NCBI RefSeq assembly: GCF_003600835.1
Contig: NZ_NQYC01000001.1
Coordinates: forward strand, 558,001-622,000
Direction of reading: 5' to 3'
DNA length: 64,000 bases
Source: Bacillus sp. PK3_68
Lineage (GTDB): Bacteria; Bacillota; Bacilli; Bacillales; Domibacillaceae
Both the position numbers and the translations under genes were made by a program. Of this stretch, positions 27,601 through 35,887 are shown one piece after another. The notes below the pieces were generated by a model. It worked only from the letters and a program-made list of their open reading frames with translations, did no database searches and was not told the origin of the DNA. The stretch's first letter is position 1. Each line of letters begins with the position of its first letter.

Positions 27601-28487
27601 AGATCATCATATTGATCCCCTGCATGCTTGAACACATAGGCAAGGTTATCACCTGCCCTTTTTGAGTCGATCTTAAAATTCTTCATCATGCTGGATAACG
27701 AACGGTCTACTTCCGGAACATCTTTTTCATGAATCATTGCAATCTTATTAGAGATTTCAGAAGCAGCTTTTAATTGGTTTCCTCTTAGGCCGGTCTGCTG
27801 GGCCATATTACGAAGAGATAAGGCGACTTCTTCTCTTGAATTTCCGGCCATTTTTTTATAAAAAATATCATTAACCATTTTTCTAACTTCTGCGCTGGCA
27901 ATACCTGTAGCGGCACTCGTCCTAGCATCTTGTTCCATAGCCGAAGAACCAGCTCCGATGAGGCCAGAGCCGGTAATACCTCCAGCGGCTCCAATGGTTA
28001 ACACAGTGCCTTTTAATTGATCTAAACGCCCCTGTATATTTTCAATTACAGAGGAAGCTTGGTCATCTGCTGTAATTTCTGCTGTAGCCTGTTCACTGTC
28101 AACGCTGTCTAACCGTTGTTCTATCCGTTCTAAAATACTGCTTAAATTGTCTATCGCCGCAATTTCGGCGGTGGCTCTCGCGCTATCAACACTATCCAGC
28201 CTTCGATCTATTTGATCCAGAGTACCGGTTAAACGATCAATCGCCTCAACAGTTGGAGAAGCAGTCGCATTATCCAATGACGAAATCCTTCTCTCTATAA
28301 CACGGATAGTACCCGTTGCACTGTCAATCACCTCTAGCCGGGGATTCGCTCTGGCTCTATCAAGTCTACGAATGGCAGTATTGGTAGCTTCAGTAACGGA
28401 TTCAATGCTTTCCAAACTGCGATGTAGTCCTCTTAACCTTCTCGAAATATTATCTTTCATTTCAAAGACAGCTGTTAATCTTGCCAA
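24687..28487 (-). CDS. Tail tape-measure protein with transglycosylase domain
   Basis: About 1266 aa. I start at TTG 28487 (MARLTAVFEMKDN), 8 nt after AGGAGG; a GTG three codons earlier sits on top of that site. Layout: heptad coiled coils with repeated RLDSVDS units (about 60-160), helical core, hydrophobic segments (about 520-570), a basic linker, then six repeats of about 47 residues (GYAFSYGFVTGLGSAPVDVY-type, about 740-1000), and a soluble lytic transglycosylase domain (about 1065-1160; catalytic Glu in AQKESGFNP). Sets tail length and opens the wall. Confidence 0.93.
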   Translation of the reverse strand: MARLTAVFEMKDNISRRLRGLHRSLESIESVTEATNTAIRRLDRARANPRLEVIDSATGTIRVIERRISSLDNATASPTVEAIDRLTGTLDQIDRRLDSVDSARATAEIAAIDNLSSILERIEQRLDSVDSEQATAEITADDQASSVIENIQGRLDQLKGTVLTIGAAGGITGSGLIGAGSSAMEQDARTSAATGIASAEVRKMVNDIFYKKMAGNSREEVALSLRNMAQQTGLRGNQLKAASEISNKIAMIHEKDVPEVDRSLSSMMKNFKIDSKRAGDNLAYVFKHAGDQYDDLLDTFNEYSSSFVDMALKPEQVSAAFVAGTKSGARNFDDMADAMREFNIKRREMTDDQIAAFKKVLGADEAKKMFKGFEKGSYTGQEAMYRLAHGLSKIKDENKRAAIATELIGTKYEDLKQPILDMASAIDNPIKATGELNKQFNDMRNNNPMTPINDAGRKLNQTMTEIGRGIITNVAPAFEKLNKWLDSKEGQTAVKEMVKDINRLASAISSILVPVAKGIVTHWNLIQTPLEILIGGLIVIKATSWLIIKPIKLIGKAFDFTFRRNRSRDMDDITESMSRMDRRSRRGARSVRSLTDRLKDLFKIRPPADNPIFGEDTRTGRRRNTRSGRRGGRSGLRGAGKGVGILGTLSAFLAVDQVGTGLGDWLFGHKAGQERFNGLLSNPFKDPGTYTEDRQGALSKLFFGSKENKAAANNEGKAQGQAFAKNFMTGLNSAPMNVYSWLNEKVYKPVGSASTNAKNLGYAFSAGFVMGLNSAPVSVYTWINEKIYKPFGSVAKSSKHLGYAFSYGFVTGLGSAPVDVYSWINQNIYIPVGSAVKSAKHFGYAFSYGFVAGMRKSPLSVNSWVRTNIYQPFNQAALGAKTYGAALVYNFKNGIKSVPVGMKTWLNNHVGQPMLKYIVSGKGFGQGLVGYFISGMRSKKGDVSAEAKVLAKAVESAFRKELGIHSPSRVMADLGYWSAMGVVKGFSSVDISKIAKSKANELMSSFGNYSGGGAAMAHSAIIQALQITGMPMSWLEPLMWIAQKESGFNPNAINLWDINARRGDPSVGLFQIIEETFRRWTLPGFNDRRNPLHSAVAAIRYINGRYGGIHNHPGVKSRARGGGYKPYERGGIITHDHIARVGEGNKKEVIIPLEQHRNRALGLLDYAQRALGVSPRVSIARVGAKNEKESAPVILPEEQTQTVRNIMSRSVQTVQQGMRDIIIQITGANHYHNDMDAEKVGRIAYNYIEQKLEEEYFERGAVVADD

Positions 28488-28492
28488 AGCGA

Positions 28493-28669
28493 TCACCCTC
28501 CTTTCGGCTTATGATCTTTTAGATATTTTTCAAGAGACGCATATAGGAATGCCTTTCTCTCTTTTGGCATCTCCCACAAATCTTGCAAATCGCGCGGCTT
28601 ATAATTTCTCTCATGAATCAAAAAATGGATGTAGACCGCATCACGATCTCCATCCTCGATTAGTTTTTT
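28493..28669 (-). other. Tail-assembly chaperone -1 frameshift site and extension
   Basis: The XkdN frame ends GCA-AAA-AAC-TAA. A-AAA-AAC is a classic -1 slippery heptamer (28663-28669). After a -1 slip the frame continues for about 56 codons (LIEDGDRDAVYIHFLIHERN ... EKYLKDHKPKGG) to the TGA at 28493-28495, right at the tape-measure ribosome site. This is the conserved layout of long-tailed phage G/GT chaperones. Confidence 0.75.
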
Positions 28670-29090
28670 GCTTCTTCAACTAGCTCCTCAAAATCTTCAT
28701 CATAGCCATTAATACGCTGTGTGGCATTCATCCACTCTGCAAATTCTCCACCTACTGACAACACCTTTTTCACAGCATCTACTGGATCTACTACACCGTA
28801 GGATTTAAGAAGTTCTTTATCTTTAAAGTCTGGATAAACCGTTGACTCAATTCCCATGCGGGCAATCCAGCGGGCTCTATTTAATTGCTCGCCTACTTTT
28901 TACCATTCTCCTTTACCGGCTCAATGCATTCCTTTTCTAGCTCTTCAATTCGCTCCGTTGTAATAGGCTTCATTAGAAATGGGATCACTTTTCCCTCGTT
29001 ATCTTTGTATCGCTTTGAAACATAAACTTCTTCCTCTGTTACTGCCTGAGCTTTCCCTGCCATAAAGAAACTCATATCACGCTTTGTCAT
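28660..29090 (-). pseudogene. XkdN-like tail-assembly chaperone, frame-broken
   Basis: Two adjacent frames together make one XkdN-sized protein (about 143 aa). The first (ATG 29090; MTKRDMSFFMAGKAQ, VSKRYKDNEGKVIPFLMKPI) stops at TAG after NGKK at about 28893. The second continues in the -1 frame as VGEQLNRARWIARMGIEST and on through KELLKSYGVVDPVDAV to EELVEEAKN. The break is at GGTAAAAAGTAG; one additional A would restore the frame. It may be a one-base deletion, a second recoding site, or a sequencing error. The second part has no ribosome site of its own. Confidence 0.7.
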
Positions 29091-29170
29091 TATTAAATTC
29101 CTCCCAATTGATCATGTGATTTTTTATTTTAGGGATGCGTTAGATCTCAATGTTGATTTATTGCCAAAAT

Positions 29171-29200
29171 TAAACCGCCTTCCAAAGAGGGCGGTTTACT
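29171..29200. terminator. Hairpin after the DinB gene
   Basis: AAACCGCC pairs with GGCGGTTT around a 9-base loop, 36 bp past the DinB stop codon. Confidence 0.6.
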
Positions 29201-29235
29201 TAACTACCATTTAACAAATTTTAAGACCAATGGTT

Positions 29236-29736
29236 TTATACCGTATACAAATAAAAGACGTAATCAGTCGGAACACCACTGTGACCAAGCTGATGCAACA
29301 TAGCGGTCAAGTTGCCACGGTGATATGTTCCATGATTGACGACATGCTGTACTAAGCCTGACAATGGTGTGCTAACAGAACCGTATACAGGATGTGCCAG
29401 GGGAATAGTCTTCTCAAAGTCACACGTATTCAAGAAGTCCCTATACTTATTTTCAGTTTCAATGAATCGCTTCTCCACACCTTCCAAGCTCTCCGTCTTT
29501 GATTCTTCAAGCAGTCGCATTAACAGTTCTCTAGCCTCGTTGAACGGGCGTTCACGCATTACACTAAGCCACATCGTATCCATTGCATAGATGTGCGACA
29601 TTAATTGACAAACAGATGGAAACACACTTGTTATTTCTTTATTCCATACCTCTTCAGGCAACTTTCGTAAATGTTCAAAAACGGTTTTATTAGCCCAAAC
29701 ATGGTACTCGTACAACTGAATGACTTGACTCGACAT
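29236..29736 (-). CDS. DinB-family protein, cargo gene
   Basis: 166 aa from ATG 29736 behind GGAGGG. Four-helix DinB fold: LYEYHVWANKTVFEHLRKL, the metal-ligand His in LMSHIYAMDTMWL, and QHVVNHGTYHRGNLTAML with two further histidines. Relatives are metal-dependent thiol transferases or damage-induced proteins. It has its own ribosome site and terminator between the tail-tube and chaperone genes, so it is a cargo insertion (moron), not a virion part. Confidence 0.85.
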   Translation of the reverse strand: MSSQVIQLYEYHVWANKTVFEHLRKLPEEVWNKEITSVFPSVCQLMSHIYAMDTMWLSVMRERPFNEARELLMRLLEESKTESLEGVEKRFIETENKYRDFLNTCDFEKTIPLAHPVYGSVSTPLSGLVQHVVNHGTYHRGNLTAMLHQLGHSGVPTDYVFYLYTV

Positions 29737-29896
29737 AAGCATCCCTCCATTTTGGTCTGGTCCTGTTTTCTTATTCAACGTTGTATTCTCATATTCCTTG
29801 TTGTCAACGTAGCAGAACCAAGCCAAGTAATATTGAAGATACTTTGTTAAGACGCCATTTTTAAAAGAAAAAGAGAAATTTTAATTGCTCTTAAAG

Positions 29897-30340
29897 TTAA
29901 AAACCCTCTCGTAATTCCTCTGGCATATCGATATCTTCAAATGTAAAAGGTAATTCTTCTTCTAGGATTTCTCCCTCTGCATTTAAGCCAGCTACCTTGG
30001 CACTATCGAAATTAACATCATAAATAGTCACTCGTTCTGTTCCGCGACCAGATGATTTATCATCCAATACTTCCTGGAATGTGAAATACGGATCTTCACC
30101 TGTTTTTACATAGTTAATCATTAGTCGAACAAACTTAGAAGTGACCTTATAAACAGTCAATGTACCAGTGCCACTGGCTCCGACAGTCTTATGTCCTGTC
30201 ATTCGTCGTCCTAAAACTTTCACTTCTGTTTTTTCTTTTTCTATATTTGCTTCAAAGCTTTTAACATAGGCCATTTCTTCTCCATCTAAGAACAAGCGGC
30301 CTTCTTTACCTGAAATCGTATTACCTGAGCGAAACGCCAT
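29897..30340 (-). CDS. Tail-tube protein (XkdM-like)
   Basis: 147 aa, DUF2001/XkdM family: NTISGKEGRLFLDGEEMAYV and GRRMTGHKTVGASGTGTLT match the inner-tube proteins of PBSX-like contractile tails. Follows the sheath gene in the transcript. Confidence 0.92.
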   Translation of the reverse strand: MAFRSGNTISGKEGRLFLDGEEMAYVKSFEANIEKEKTEVKVLGRRMTGHKTVGASGTGTLTVYKVTSKFVRLMINYVKTGEDPYFTFQEVLDDKSSGRGTERVTIYDVNFDSAKVAGLNAEGEILEEELPFTFEDIDMPEELREGF

Positions 30341-30413
30341 ACAATCTCACTCCTTTTCTCCACTAGAAAAGAGAGCCTTATTTAGACTCTCCTACTGTAC
30401 TCCATTTGCTCAA

Positions 30414-31757
30414 TCATCTAATTTCCATCCCGAAATAAAATTTCTCCCCGCTGTCTACTGGTTGCACACCGGTGTTGATATAGAAACCATCTCCGTCATC
30501 ATTAATGGTAATCTGAACGTCATTCTGCGAATTAAAGTTCTTGATAGCTCCGCCTTCTTGCAAAGTGTTCATATAAATGGTTACTAAAGTGCTGAGAATT
30601 TGAATTCCATCCCCATTCACCGGGATATCCTGTCCTTTTTCTTTTCGAATCTTAATCTCTCGTTTTAACTCGCGAGTGATATCGTTGTTGATTGCGTCCA
30701 TAATGCGGATGATCTTGTTCTTTTGAAACTTCTTATCTTTTTCTTTCGTGAAGGACACAAATGAGTTGATATCCTTCTCAACCGTTACCGTTTTATCACG
30801 AGCATCGAACGTTAGCATGAATTCACCTTTAGCCAGTCGCTCAATGATTTCATCGTTGTCATAACGAGGAAAAACATCAATAGCCCCTTCGTATTCAACA
30901 AACGTCAAAGACTGATTGATCGTTGCACCGGCAGAAGCTCCAGCAACCCAAGCCGTTGTTTCAGCTGGAGTAAGTGTTCTCTCAGGGAGTACCGCTCCAT
31001 TTGTCACATTGATAATCCCTTCAAAATCTGCTGGAGCATTAGCAAGCACGCCTTGAACCTTCAATCCTTGCTGATCACGCACACGACGAATAAACGAGAT
31101 AAAGGCCGCTTTTAACTGTTCATCCTCCGAGACCGGTAAAGCAATGGTATCGAAATACTCGGTTTCTGAAGCAGCTAGAAACTCCATATACTCAAGATTC
31201 GTTGGCGTGCCGTCGGCTCCACCAGTTAACTTGATACCTGCGGAGTTAGTCAACTCTCCAGTACCTTCGAATGTAACCCAGGCATTTGCTTTTAACTCGC
31301 TTGCATTCTCTACAATTTGCTTATCAACAGCTTTGCTTCCCATAAAAGTTGTGACATCTTTCTTTGTTTCATCCACCACATTAGAAGTGATTTTGATCAT
31401 GATATCATTGCCTTTTGTACCGCCATATACGGCTGTTGCAATAACTCCGGTTGCTACTTCGGCAGATGCTTTTGTACCTTCATTTACTCGATAAGCAAGG
31501 ACTGTTTTAGCCTTCTTTTTCGCCTCACGCAAAAGCAAAAGTGCCGGGTCGTTAATATCCAATCCAAGTTTCTTCTCCACATCTTCTGACTTCGTAATCT
31601 CAATAAACTTCTTTGGTTCTCCCCAGTTTAAAACGAGTGGAAGAGCTGCACGCCCTCTGTCTCCCACAGATAAACGCTCATTAGGAGCTGAGGTAAAACG
31701 AAAATAAAAGCCTGCGCGTGCCTTTTCCTCCCCAGGGACAAATGCACCACCATTCAT
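30414..31757 (-). CDS. Contractile tail sheath protein (XkdK-like)
   Basis: 447 aa. Starts MNGGAFVPGEEKARAGFYF, a typical sheath N-terminus. The central domain carries KANAWVTFEGTGELTNSAG, and the C-terminal domain has NKIIRIMDAINNDITRELK and DGDGFYINTGVQPVD. The presence of a sheath establishes a myovirus-like (contractile) tail. Confidence 0.95.
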   Translation of the reverse strand: MNGGAFVPGEEKARAGFYFRFTSAPNERLSVGDRGRAALPLVLNWGEPKKFIEITKSEDVEKKLGLDINDPALLLLREAKKKAKTVLAYRVNEGTKASAEVATGVIATAVYGGTKGNDIMIKITSNVVDETKKDVTTFMGSKAVDKQIVENASELKANAWVTFEGTGELTNSAGIKLTGGADGTPTNLEYMEFLAASETEYFDTIALPVSEDEQLKAAFISFIRRVRDQQGLKVQGVLANAPADFEGIINVTNGAVLPERTLTPAETTAWVAGASAGATINQSLTFVEYEGAIDVFPRYDNDEIIERLAKGEFMLTFDARDKTVTVEKDINSFVSFTKEKDKKFQKNKIIRIMDAINNDITRELKREIKIRKEKGQDIPVNGDGIQILSTLVTIYMNTLQEGGAIKNFNSQNDVQITINDDGDGFYINTGVQPVDSGEKFYFGMEIR

Positions 31758-31966
31758 TGTTTAACCTCCTTCTTTAAGAAAGCGTCAATACGCTTCTTCA
31801 CTTCCGCCTTTGTTGCTTGAATATCTTTCATGCCTAAAACAGCCCCGTCAAAAACTTCCGGCTTCACATCAAAAAGCTTCGGAGAGTGCTCACGCAATTC
31901 ATGTAAATAAAACTTTGGTTCCGAAGTAGCTGTTTTGGATAAAGTTTGTTCTGCTTTGCTCGTCAT
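31754..31966 (-). CDS. YqzN/YkzM-like small phage protein
   Basis: 70 aa; ends FDGAVLGMKDIQATKAEVKKR, as in the small YqzN/YkzM proteins that precede the sheath in skin and PBSX. Overlaps both neighbours by 4 nt. Function unknown. Confidence 0.75.
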   Translation of the reverse strand: MTSKAEQTLSKTATSEPKFYLHELREHSPKLFDVKPEVFDGAVLGMKDIQATKAEVKKRIDAFLKKEVKQ

Positions 31967-32439
31967 GATTTCACCTCACCATCCACCTCAAAGTTCTCAA
32001 ACGACGCATAATCTTCTTTCTCATAAAAATAACGACTATCCCACGTTACTTGGATAATCGCTACTCCACTGTCTGCTATTCTTGTTTCGATACGGTTGAT
32101 TCTTACGTATTCACCTGTTGGAACTCCTGTTTGATCAACGAGAGGTATAAGTCCTCGCTTGCTGTTCACAATGTCTGCAATCCGCTCGGCCTCATTATTT
32201 GCCTGCTGCGAATCCTTATGAAACAACTGCACTGACAAACTATATGTTTTCATAAAGGTAGAGAGCGTATCATTGCTATTAAAAGCAAAAGGAGGAGGAA
32301 AATACATGCTCGGGATCACAAAGCTTTCCGGCACTTCTTTCGTATAAACCTTACAGGGAAACAACTTGTAAAAATAACTCATAATAGCTGCTACTTCCGG
32401 ATTCAACGCTCCACCTCCTAAAACTCTGTATCTAACCAC
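31963..32439 (-). CDS. Tail terminator-like protein (YqbJ/XkdJ position)
   Basis: 158 aa. Mixed alpha/beta with FPCKVYTKEVPESFVIPSMY and VRINRIETRIADSGVAIIQV, as in tail-completion proteins of PBSX-like phages. The frame overlaps its upstream neighbour by 22 nt. Role assigned chiefly from gene order. Confidence 0.75.
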   Translation of the reverse strand: MVRYRVLGGGALNPEVAAIMSYFYKLFPCKVYTKEVPESFVIPSMYFPPPFAFNSNDTLSTFMKTYSLSVQLFHKDSQQANNEAERIADIVNSKRGLIPLVDQTGVPTGEYVRINRIETRIADSGVAIIQVTWDSRYFYEKEDYASFENFEVDGEVKS

Positions 32440-32903
32440 CGCTGCATACGACGCTCTAGGCTCCTTTGAAAAATCCTTTCAAAAATAGCGAGCGCATTGT
32501 CCCAATAATGCGAGCCTTCTACCCACTTCTCTCTTAACATCATGCCAGTACTCGCTCCTGGCTCATAAACAAACCGATCACCTCTCCAATATCCAGGTAC
32601 AAAACGTTTCCGCTGAAAGTGACCGTCATTTGCGTAACTGGCATAGGTCAACCGGGTTCCTATTTCTAGCGTCAATCCACCTTTATTAATGGACCAAATA
32701 CCCTCAGAATCCCCTCGATTAAAAGAATTTAGCAGCCTTCGAGTATCCACTGTTTCTGTGCGAATAATTTCATCTTGAATAAGACCGAGAAAATCCATTC
32801 CAAGACCTTCAAGCCATGAACCGAACTCCCTTTTCAGTCCTCCATCAGCAGCTTTTTCCACTTGTTTCATAAACTGTTTTAAGCCGCGTATTTTCAGGCT
32901 CAT
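32418..32903 (-). CDS. HK97 gp10-like connector protein (YqbI/XkdI position)
   Basis: 161 aa. LKQFMKQVEKAADGGLKREF, then TRLTYASYANDGHFQRKRFV and the C-terminal RRMQRWLD helix are typical of gp10-type head-tail joining proteins. Confidence 0.82.
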   Translation of the reverse strand: MSLKIRGLKQFMKQVEKAADGGLKREFGSWLEGLGMDFLGLIQDEIIRTETVDTRRLLNSFNRGDSEGIWSINKGGLTLEIGTRLTYASYANDGHFQRKRFVPGYWRGDRFVYEPGASTGMMLREKWVEGSHYWDNALAIFERIFQRSLERRMQRWLDTEF

Positions 32904-33253
32904 AGGCGTTCACTCCGAGTAGCCGTGACTTCAATATGATGATTCTTGATCTTTTTTGGAATTTGCAATGTCAATTCGATGCCATTCCAGACCACTTTGT
33001 CGTTTACCCTAATGTCTGCAGACGGCAAGAAATGAACAAGAAACGATTGAACCGCCGTTGGATTAGGTTCTCCTTGAAGAATGGACTGATTCTTTTCCGT
33101 GAAGTAGCAAGGAACAGCGGTAAGGTCCGGAACCTTCCCATAGGAAAACTCCTCCTCCAAGTCACTTCCCGGTATTCCCCATGCTCCCTCATCCTTATTC
33201 TTTATTAAATGGTAGACATCACATCGATGAGTTAAAAGATTACGGTAACTCAT
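32900..33253 (-). CDS. Head-tail joining protein (YqbH/XkdH position)
   Basis: 117 aa, beta-rich. MSYRNLLTHRCDVYHL is the usual start of SPP1 gp16-like head-closure proteins, which are of this length. Overlaps both neighbours by 4 nt. Confidence 0.82.
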   Translation of the reverse strand: MSYRNLLTHRCDVYHLIKNKDEGAWGIPGSDLEEEFSYGKVPDLTAVPCYFTEKNQSILQGEPNPTAVQSFLVHFLPSADIRVNDKVVWNGIELTLQIPKKIKNHHIEVTATRSERL

Positions 33254-33630
33254 AATACTCTCAACCTCATTTGAACACCGAACCTATCTGTCGGTTCTGT
33301 TTTAATAAATTCTTTCAACAAACTCTTAACGTCTGGCTTTCGAATGGTTTGTCCATTGGCCAATGTATAAGAGTAATCCCCTATTTTTTCCGAGGTATAG
33401 CCCTTGACAATTGATTCATCGCTATTAATGAGTGCATAGAATTGAGCCATTTTTAACAAGGCTAGTCTTGCTTTATCAGGGAGTGGAGCAATTTCTGCAA
33501 AGTTATGACCGACAATACTCTCGATCTCAATTTCCGCCTCCAGAATATCCTGCTCAAGCAACGATACTGGCCTCTCTTTTACTGCATCAAATACAGAATA
33601 CGCAATGACATCTGCGGGAGTGATGAGCAA
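33250..33630 (-). CDS. Head-tail connector protein (YqbG-like)
   Basis: 126 aa, helical: MLITPADVIAYSVFDAVKER and ARLALLKMAQFYALINSD are typical of YqbG/gp6-like connectors that bind the portal base. Confidence 0.85.
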   Translation of the reverse strand: MLITPADVIAYSVFDAVKERPVSLLEQDILEAEIEIESIVGHNFAEIAPLPDKARLALLKMAQFYALINSDESIVKGYTSEKIGDYSYTLANGQTIRKPDVKSLLKEFIKTEPTDRFGVQMRLRVL

Positions 33631-33636
33631 CGTCTA

Positions 33637-33798
33637 TCACTCCTTTTCTTTTTCTTCATCATTGATGATTTCAAAGTACCCGGTTTTTACCGCTTCTTCG
33701 GCTTCTTTCTTTGTTTTCACTTCAACAAAAGGATTGCGAGCGTCAGCACTTACAATTCCGCTGTATGATAAAGCCTTGATCAACTTTAATTTAGTCAT
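33637..33798 (-). CDS. YqbF-like small protein
   Basis: 53 aa behind GGAGTG (ATG 33798). MTKLKLIKALSYSGIVSAD followed by NPFVEVKTKKEAEEAVKTGYF and an acidic/basic tail fits the YqbF-type N-terminal domain found next to the capsid gene in skin-like prophages. Too short for routine gene calling, but ribosome site, position and composition support it. Confidence 0.75.
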   Translation of the reverse strand: MTKLKLIKALSYSGIVSADARNPFVEVKTKKEAEEAVKTGYFEIINDEEKEKE

Positions 33799-33811
33799 AT
33801 AAAAACACTCC

Positions 33812-34741
33812 CTATGCCAAACCTTTTACTAGGACAGCGGCATCTTTCTCTTCAATAATCGGATCAAAATCGAGGTGAACTACATAGAAGCGCTTATCTT
33901 GCATAATGGCTTCTTTGCCCTCAACTGTTTTACGGATTTTCACGTCGTACGTATTCACGACAATTAAGTTTTTCGGATTGATCAGCACCATTCTATCTTT
34001 AGGCATACGTGGGACAGTCACGAAAGGAATACTAGCCGGTGCATTCATAATGGACTCTGAAAGACCGCCACCATTTTTAATATTTTCGTTTAATAAATAA
34101 TGCTCCCACTTTTGTTTTAAAGAGGGAGCCACTAACCAGCGTAATGAGCCATCGTTATATTTATCTGGTAATTGCGATAGGGCATCATAGAATACATTAA
34201 GAGAAATGGCTCCTGCATCTTTTGCAGAACGATCTTCTACATGTGAACCGGTAGTCAGTTGCTTTAGCCAACCGTCATTGATTTTCAAAAAGTCATAGTC
34301 AGGATCTGTATCAAGAGTCGCTTCATCGCCATTTAAATATAGATCTTCTAGATCGATCCCTAGTTGAGTCGTCATAAGTTTTGTTACGATGTCCTCAAAG
34401 CTTTGGCCCTCAATATTTTCACGTAGAGACTCTTCTGTAATTTCCCATGGCAACCGCACGGCTGTTGTTGAGTATTCGATCTTATCGAACTTTGGTTTTT
34501 GGCGGTACCCATCGTCTGTATCTTCCGTTTTCTTACGTAGAATACGAGAATCGATACCGATCTTATCGATTTCACCAGCTTTTGCACGCCGCATTTCTTT
34601 GCGGATTAATCCACCAAGGGCTGTCGCTTCAAAGGTCTGCTGAATAAATTGTTTGGATTGTTCAGGGTTTAAAAGACCTGAAGTAATCGAACCCGTTGTA
34701 ATTGCCCCGTCTTTCAAGATCTGATTATTAGTGATAGTCAT
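33812..34741 (-). CDS. Major capsid protein (YqbE-like)
   Basis: 309 aa from ATG 34741 behind GAAGGGAG. N-terminal MTITNNQILKDGAITTGSIT, then LIRKEMRRAKAGEIDKI and the late strand IVVNTYDVKIRKTVEG belong to the HK97-fold YqbE group. It follows the XkdF protease gene, as usual. Confidence 0.92.
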   Translation of the reverse strand: MTITNNQILKDGAITTGSITSGLLNPEQSKQFIQQTFEATALGGLIRKEMRRAKAGEIDKIGIDSRILRKKTEDTDDGYRQKPKFDKIEYSTTAVRLPWEITEESLRENIEGQSFEDIVTKLMTTQLGIDLEDLYLNGDEATLDTDPDYDFLKINDGWLKQLTTGSHVEDRSAKDAGAISLNVFYDALSQLPDKYNDGSLRWLVAPSLKQKWEHYLLNENIKNGGGLSESIMNAPASIPFVTVPRMPKDRMVLINPKNLIVVNTYDVKIRKTVEGKEAIMQDKRFYVVHLDFDPIIEEKDAAVLVKGLA

Positions 34742-34759
34742 AGACTCTACTCCCTTCAA

Positions 34760-35734
34760 TTAAAGAATTCCGCTTAAATAATGTTTTTGAATCTCTTGGT
34801 TTTGTGGCTCTTCTTGCGTTTGCTTAGAAACACTGCGGGCTTTCTCTACTGCTTCTAAACGTTGATTTAGCGGCTCTAATGCTTTTGCAATGGTCTCCTC
34901 TAATTGCTTGCTAACATCATCTTGAGCCTGTTCTGATTGCTGCTCATTCTTTTCAATAGAGTCCAAACGTTTAACAAGTGGTTCCAGTGCCGCTTGTACA
35001 GCCTTTTCAATATCTTCTTTTTTCACCACTTCTTCCTCCTCTTCAACTTCTGATTTCAGCTCATTCAAAGCTTCAAATGCCGCATTGATTTTATCCATAC
35101 GAGCGGCTGAAATTTTCTTTCCGGCCTTTTCAATGCTTCCTAACTCCTTCTCTGAAGCTTTTTGACTCTCTTCTTTGCCAGAGAAGAAGTTTTTAATCAA
35201 ATTAAAAAAGCCTTTCACTTCATCGTTTTCATACGACTTAGTAACAGGCTTTTCACTTTGCTTTTCAATTGTCTCAGCAGTACCGGCCATTGAATATCCA
35301 GTAATAGCTCCCTTCTTAATTTCTTCCCAAATTTCATCAGATGCTTTTGTAACAAGCACCCAAGAACCCTTTTTAATTATCTCTTCACCAATCGTAAAGT
35401 CGGCCGGCGCAATATAAGATTCAACCACTTCACCGACTCCTGCATGGAAGTCATGCTGCTTATCAATGTTTCGAGCATCTCTCATAAAGCCATGAGCCGC
35501 TTTTTCAATTTCCGGAGCGGTCATATAATCCCCATGTGAATCTTCCACATCTGGCTCATAAACAATTCCATATACTAGCTGCTGCTCTTCCTCTGCTTTG
35601 TTAATGAATAGCTTCACTTCTTTTTGAAAGTCCGGCTGGTTGTCTGACTTGGTGAAGAAAAACTGCTTCCGGTTGGCCCCTTTGTCCACATAAGAAACGT
35701 GTGTGATGTTAGCGTTAATTAATTCTCTTGGCAT
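34760..35734 (-). CDS. XkdF-like prohead protease / scaffold
   Basis: 324 aa. Residues about 1-160 are the XkdF putative serine-protease domain (THVSYVDKGANRKQFFF, YEPDVEDSHGDYM, IDKQHDFHAGVGEVVES, KGAITGYSMAG). Residues about 200-310 are charged coiled coil (VQAALEPLVKRLDSIEKNE), the expected scaffold part. Placed just upstream of the capsid gene. Confidence 0.9.
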   Translation of the reverse strand: MPRELINANITHVSYVDKGANRKQFFFTKSDNQPDFQKEVKLFINKAEEEQQLVYGIVYEPDVEDSHGDYMTAPEIEKAAHGFMRDARNIDKQHDFHAGVGEVVESYIAPADFTIGEEIIKKGSWVLVTKASDEIWEEIKKGAITGYSMAGTAETIEKQSEKPVTKSYENDEVKGFFNLIKNFFSGKEESQKASEKELGSIEKAGKKISAARMDKINAAFEALNELKSEVEEEEEVVKKEDIEKAVQAALEPLVKRLDSIEKNEQQSEQAQDDVSKQLEETIAKALEPLNQRLEAVEKARSVSKQTQEEPQNQEIQKHYLSGIL

Positions 35735-35887
35735 TTATCACTCACCTCCCTTCATTTTTTATCTAGAAGTACAATGTTTTTATAGGTAAGACACATATTA
35801 CACACCCCTGGACTATTATTTTTAATCTATAAGTGGATAACAAATAAAAGCCGATGTCATCGGCCCTTAATGAGGGTAATTAATACA
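35735..35887. other. Intergenic with short hairpin
   Basis: GCCGATG/CATCGGC at 35847-35862 near the stop of the DUF4440 gene; weak terminator. Confidence 0.4.
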
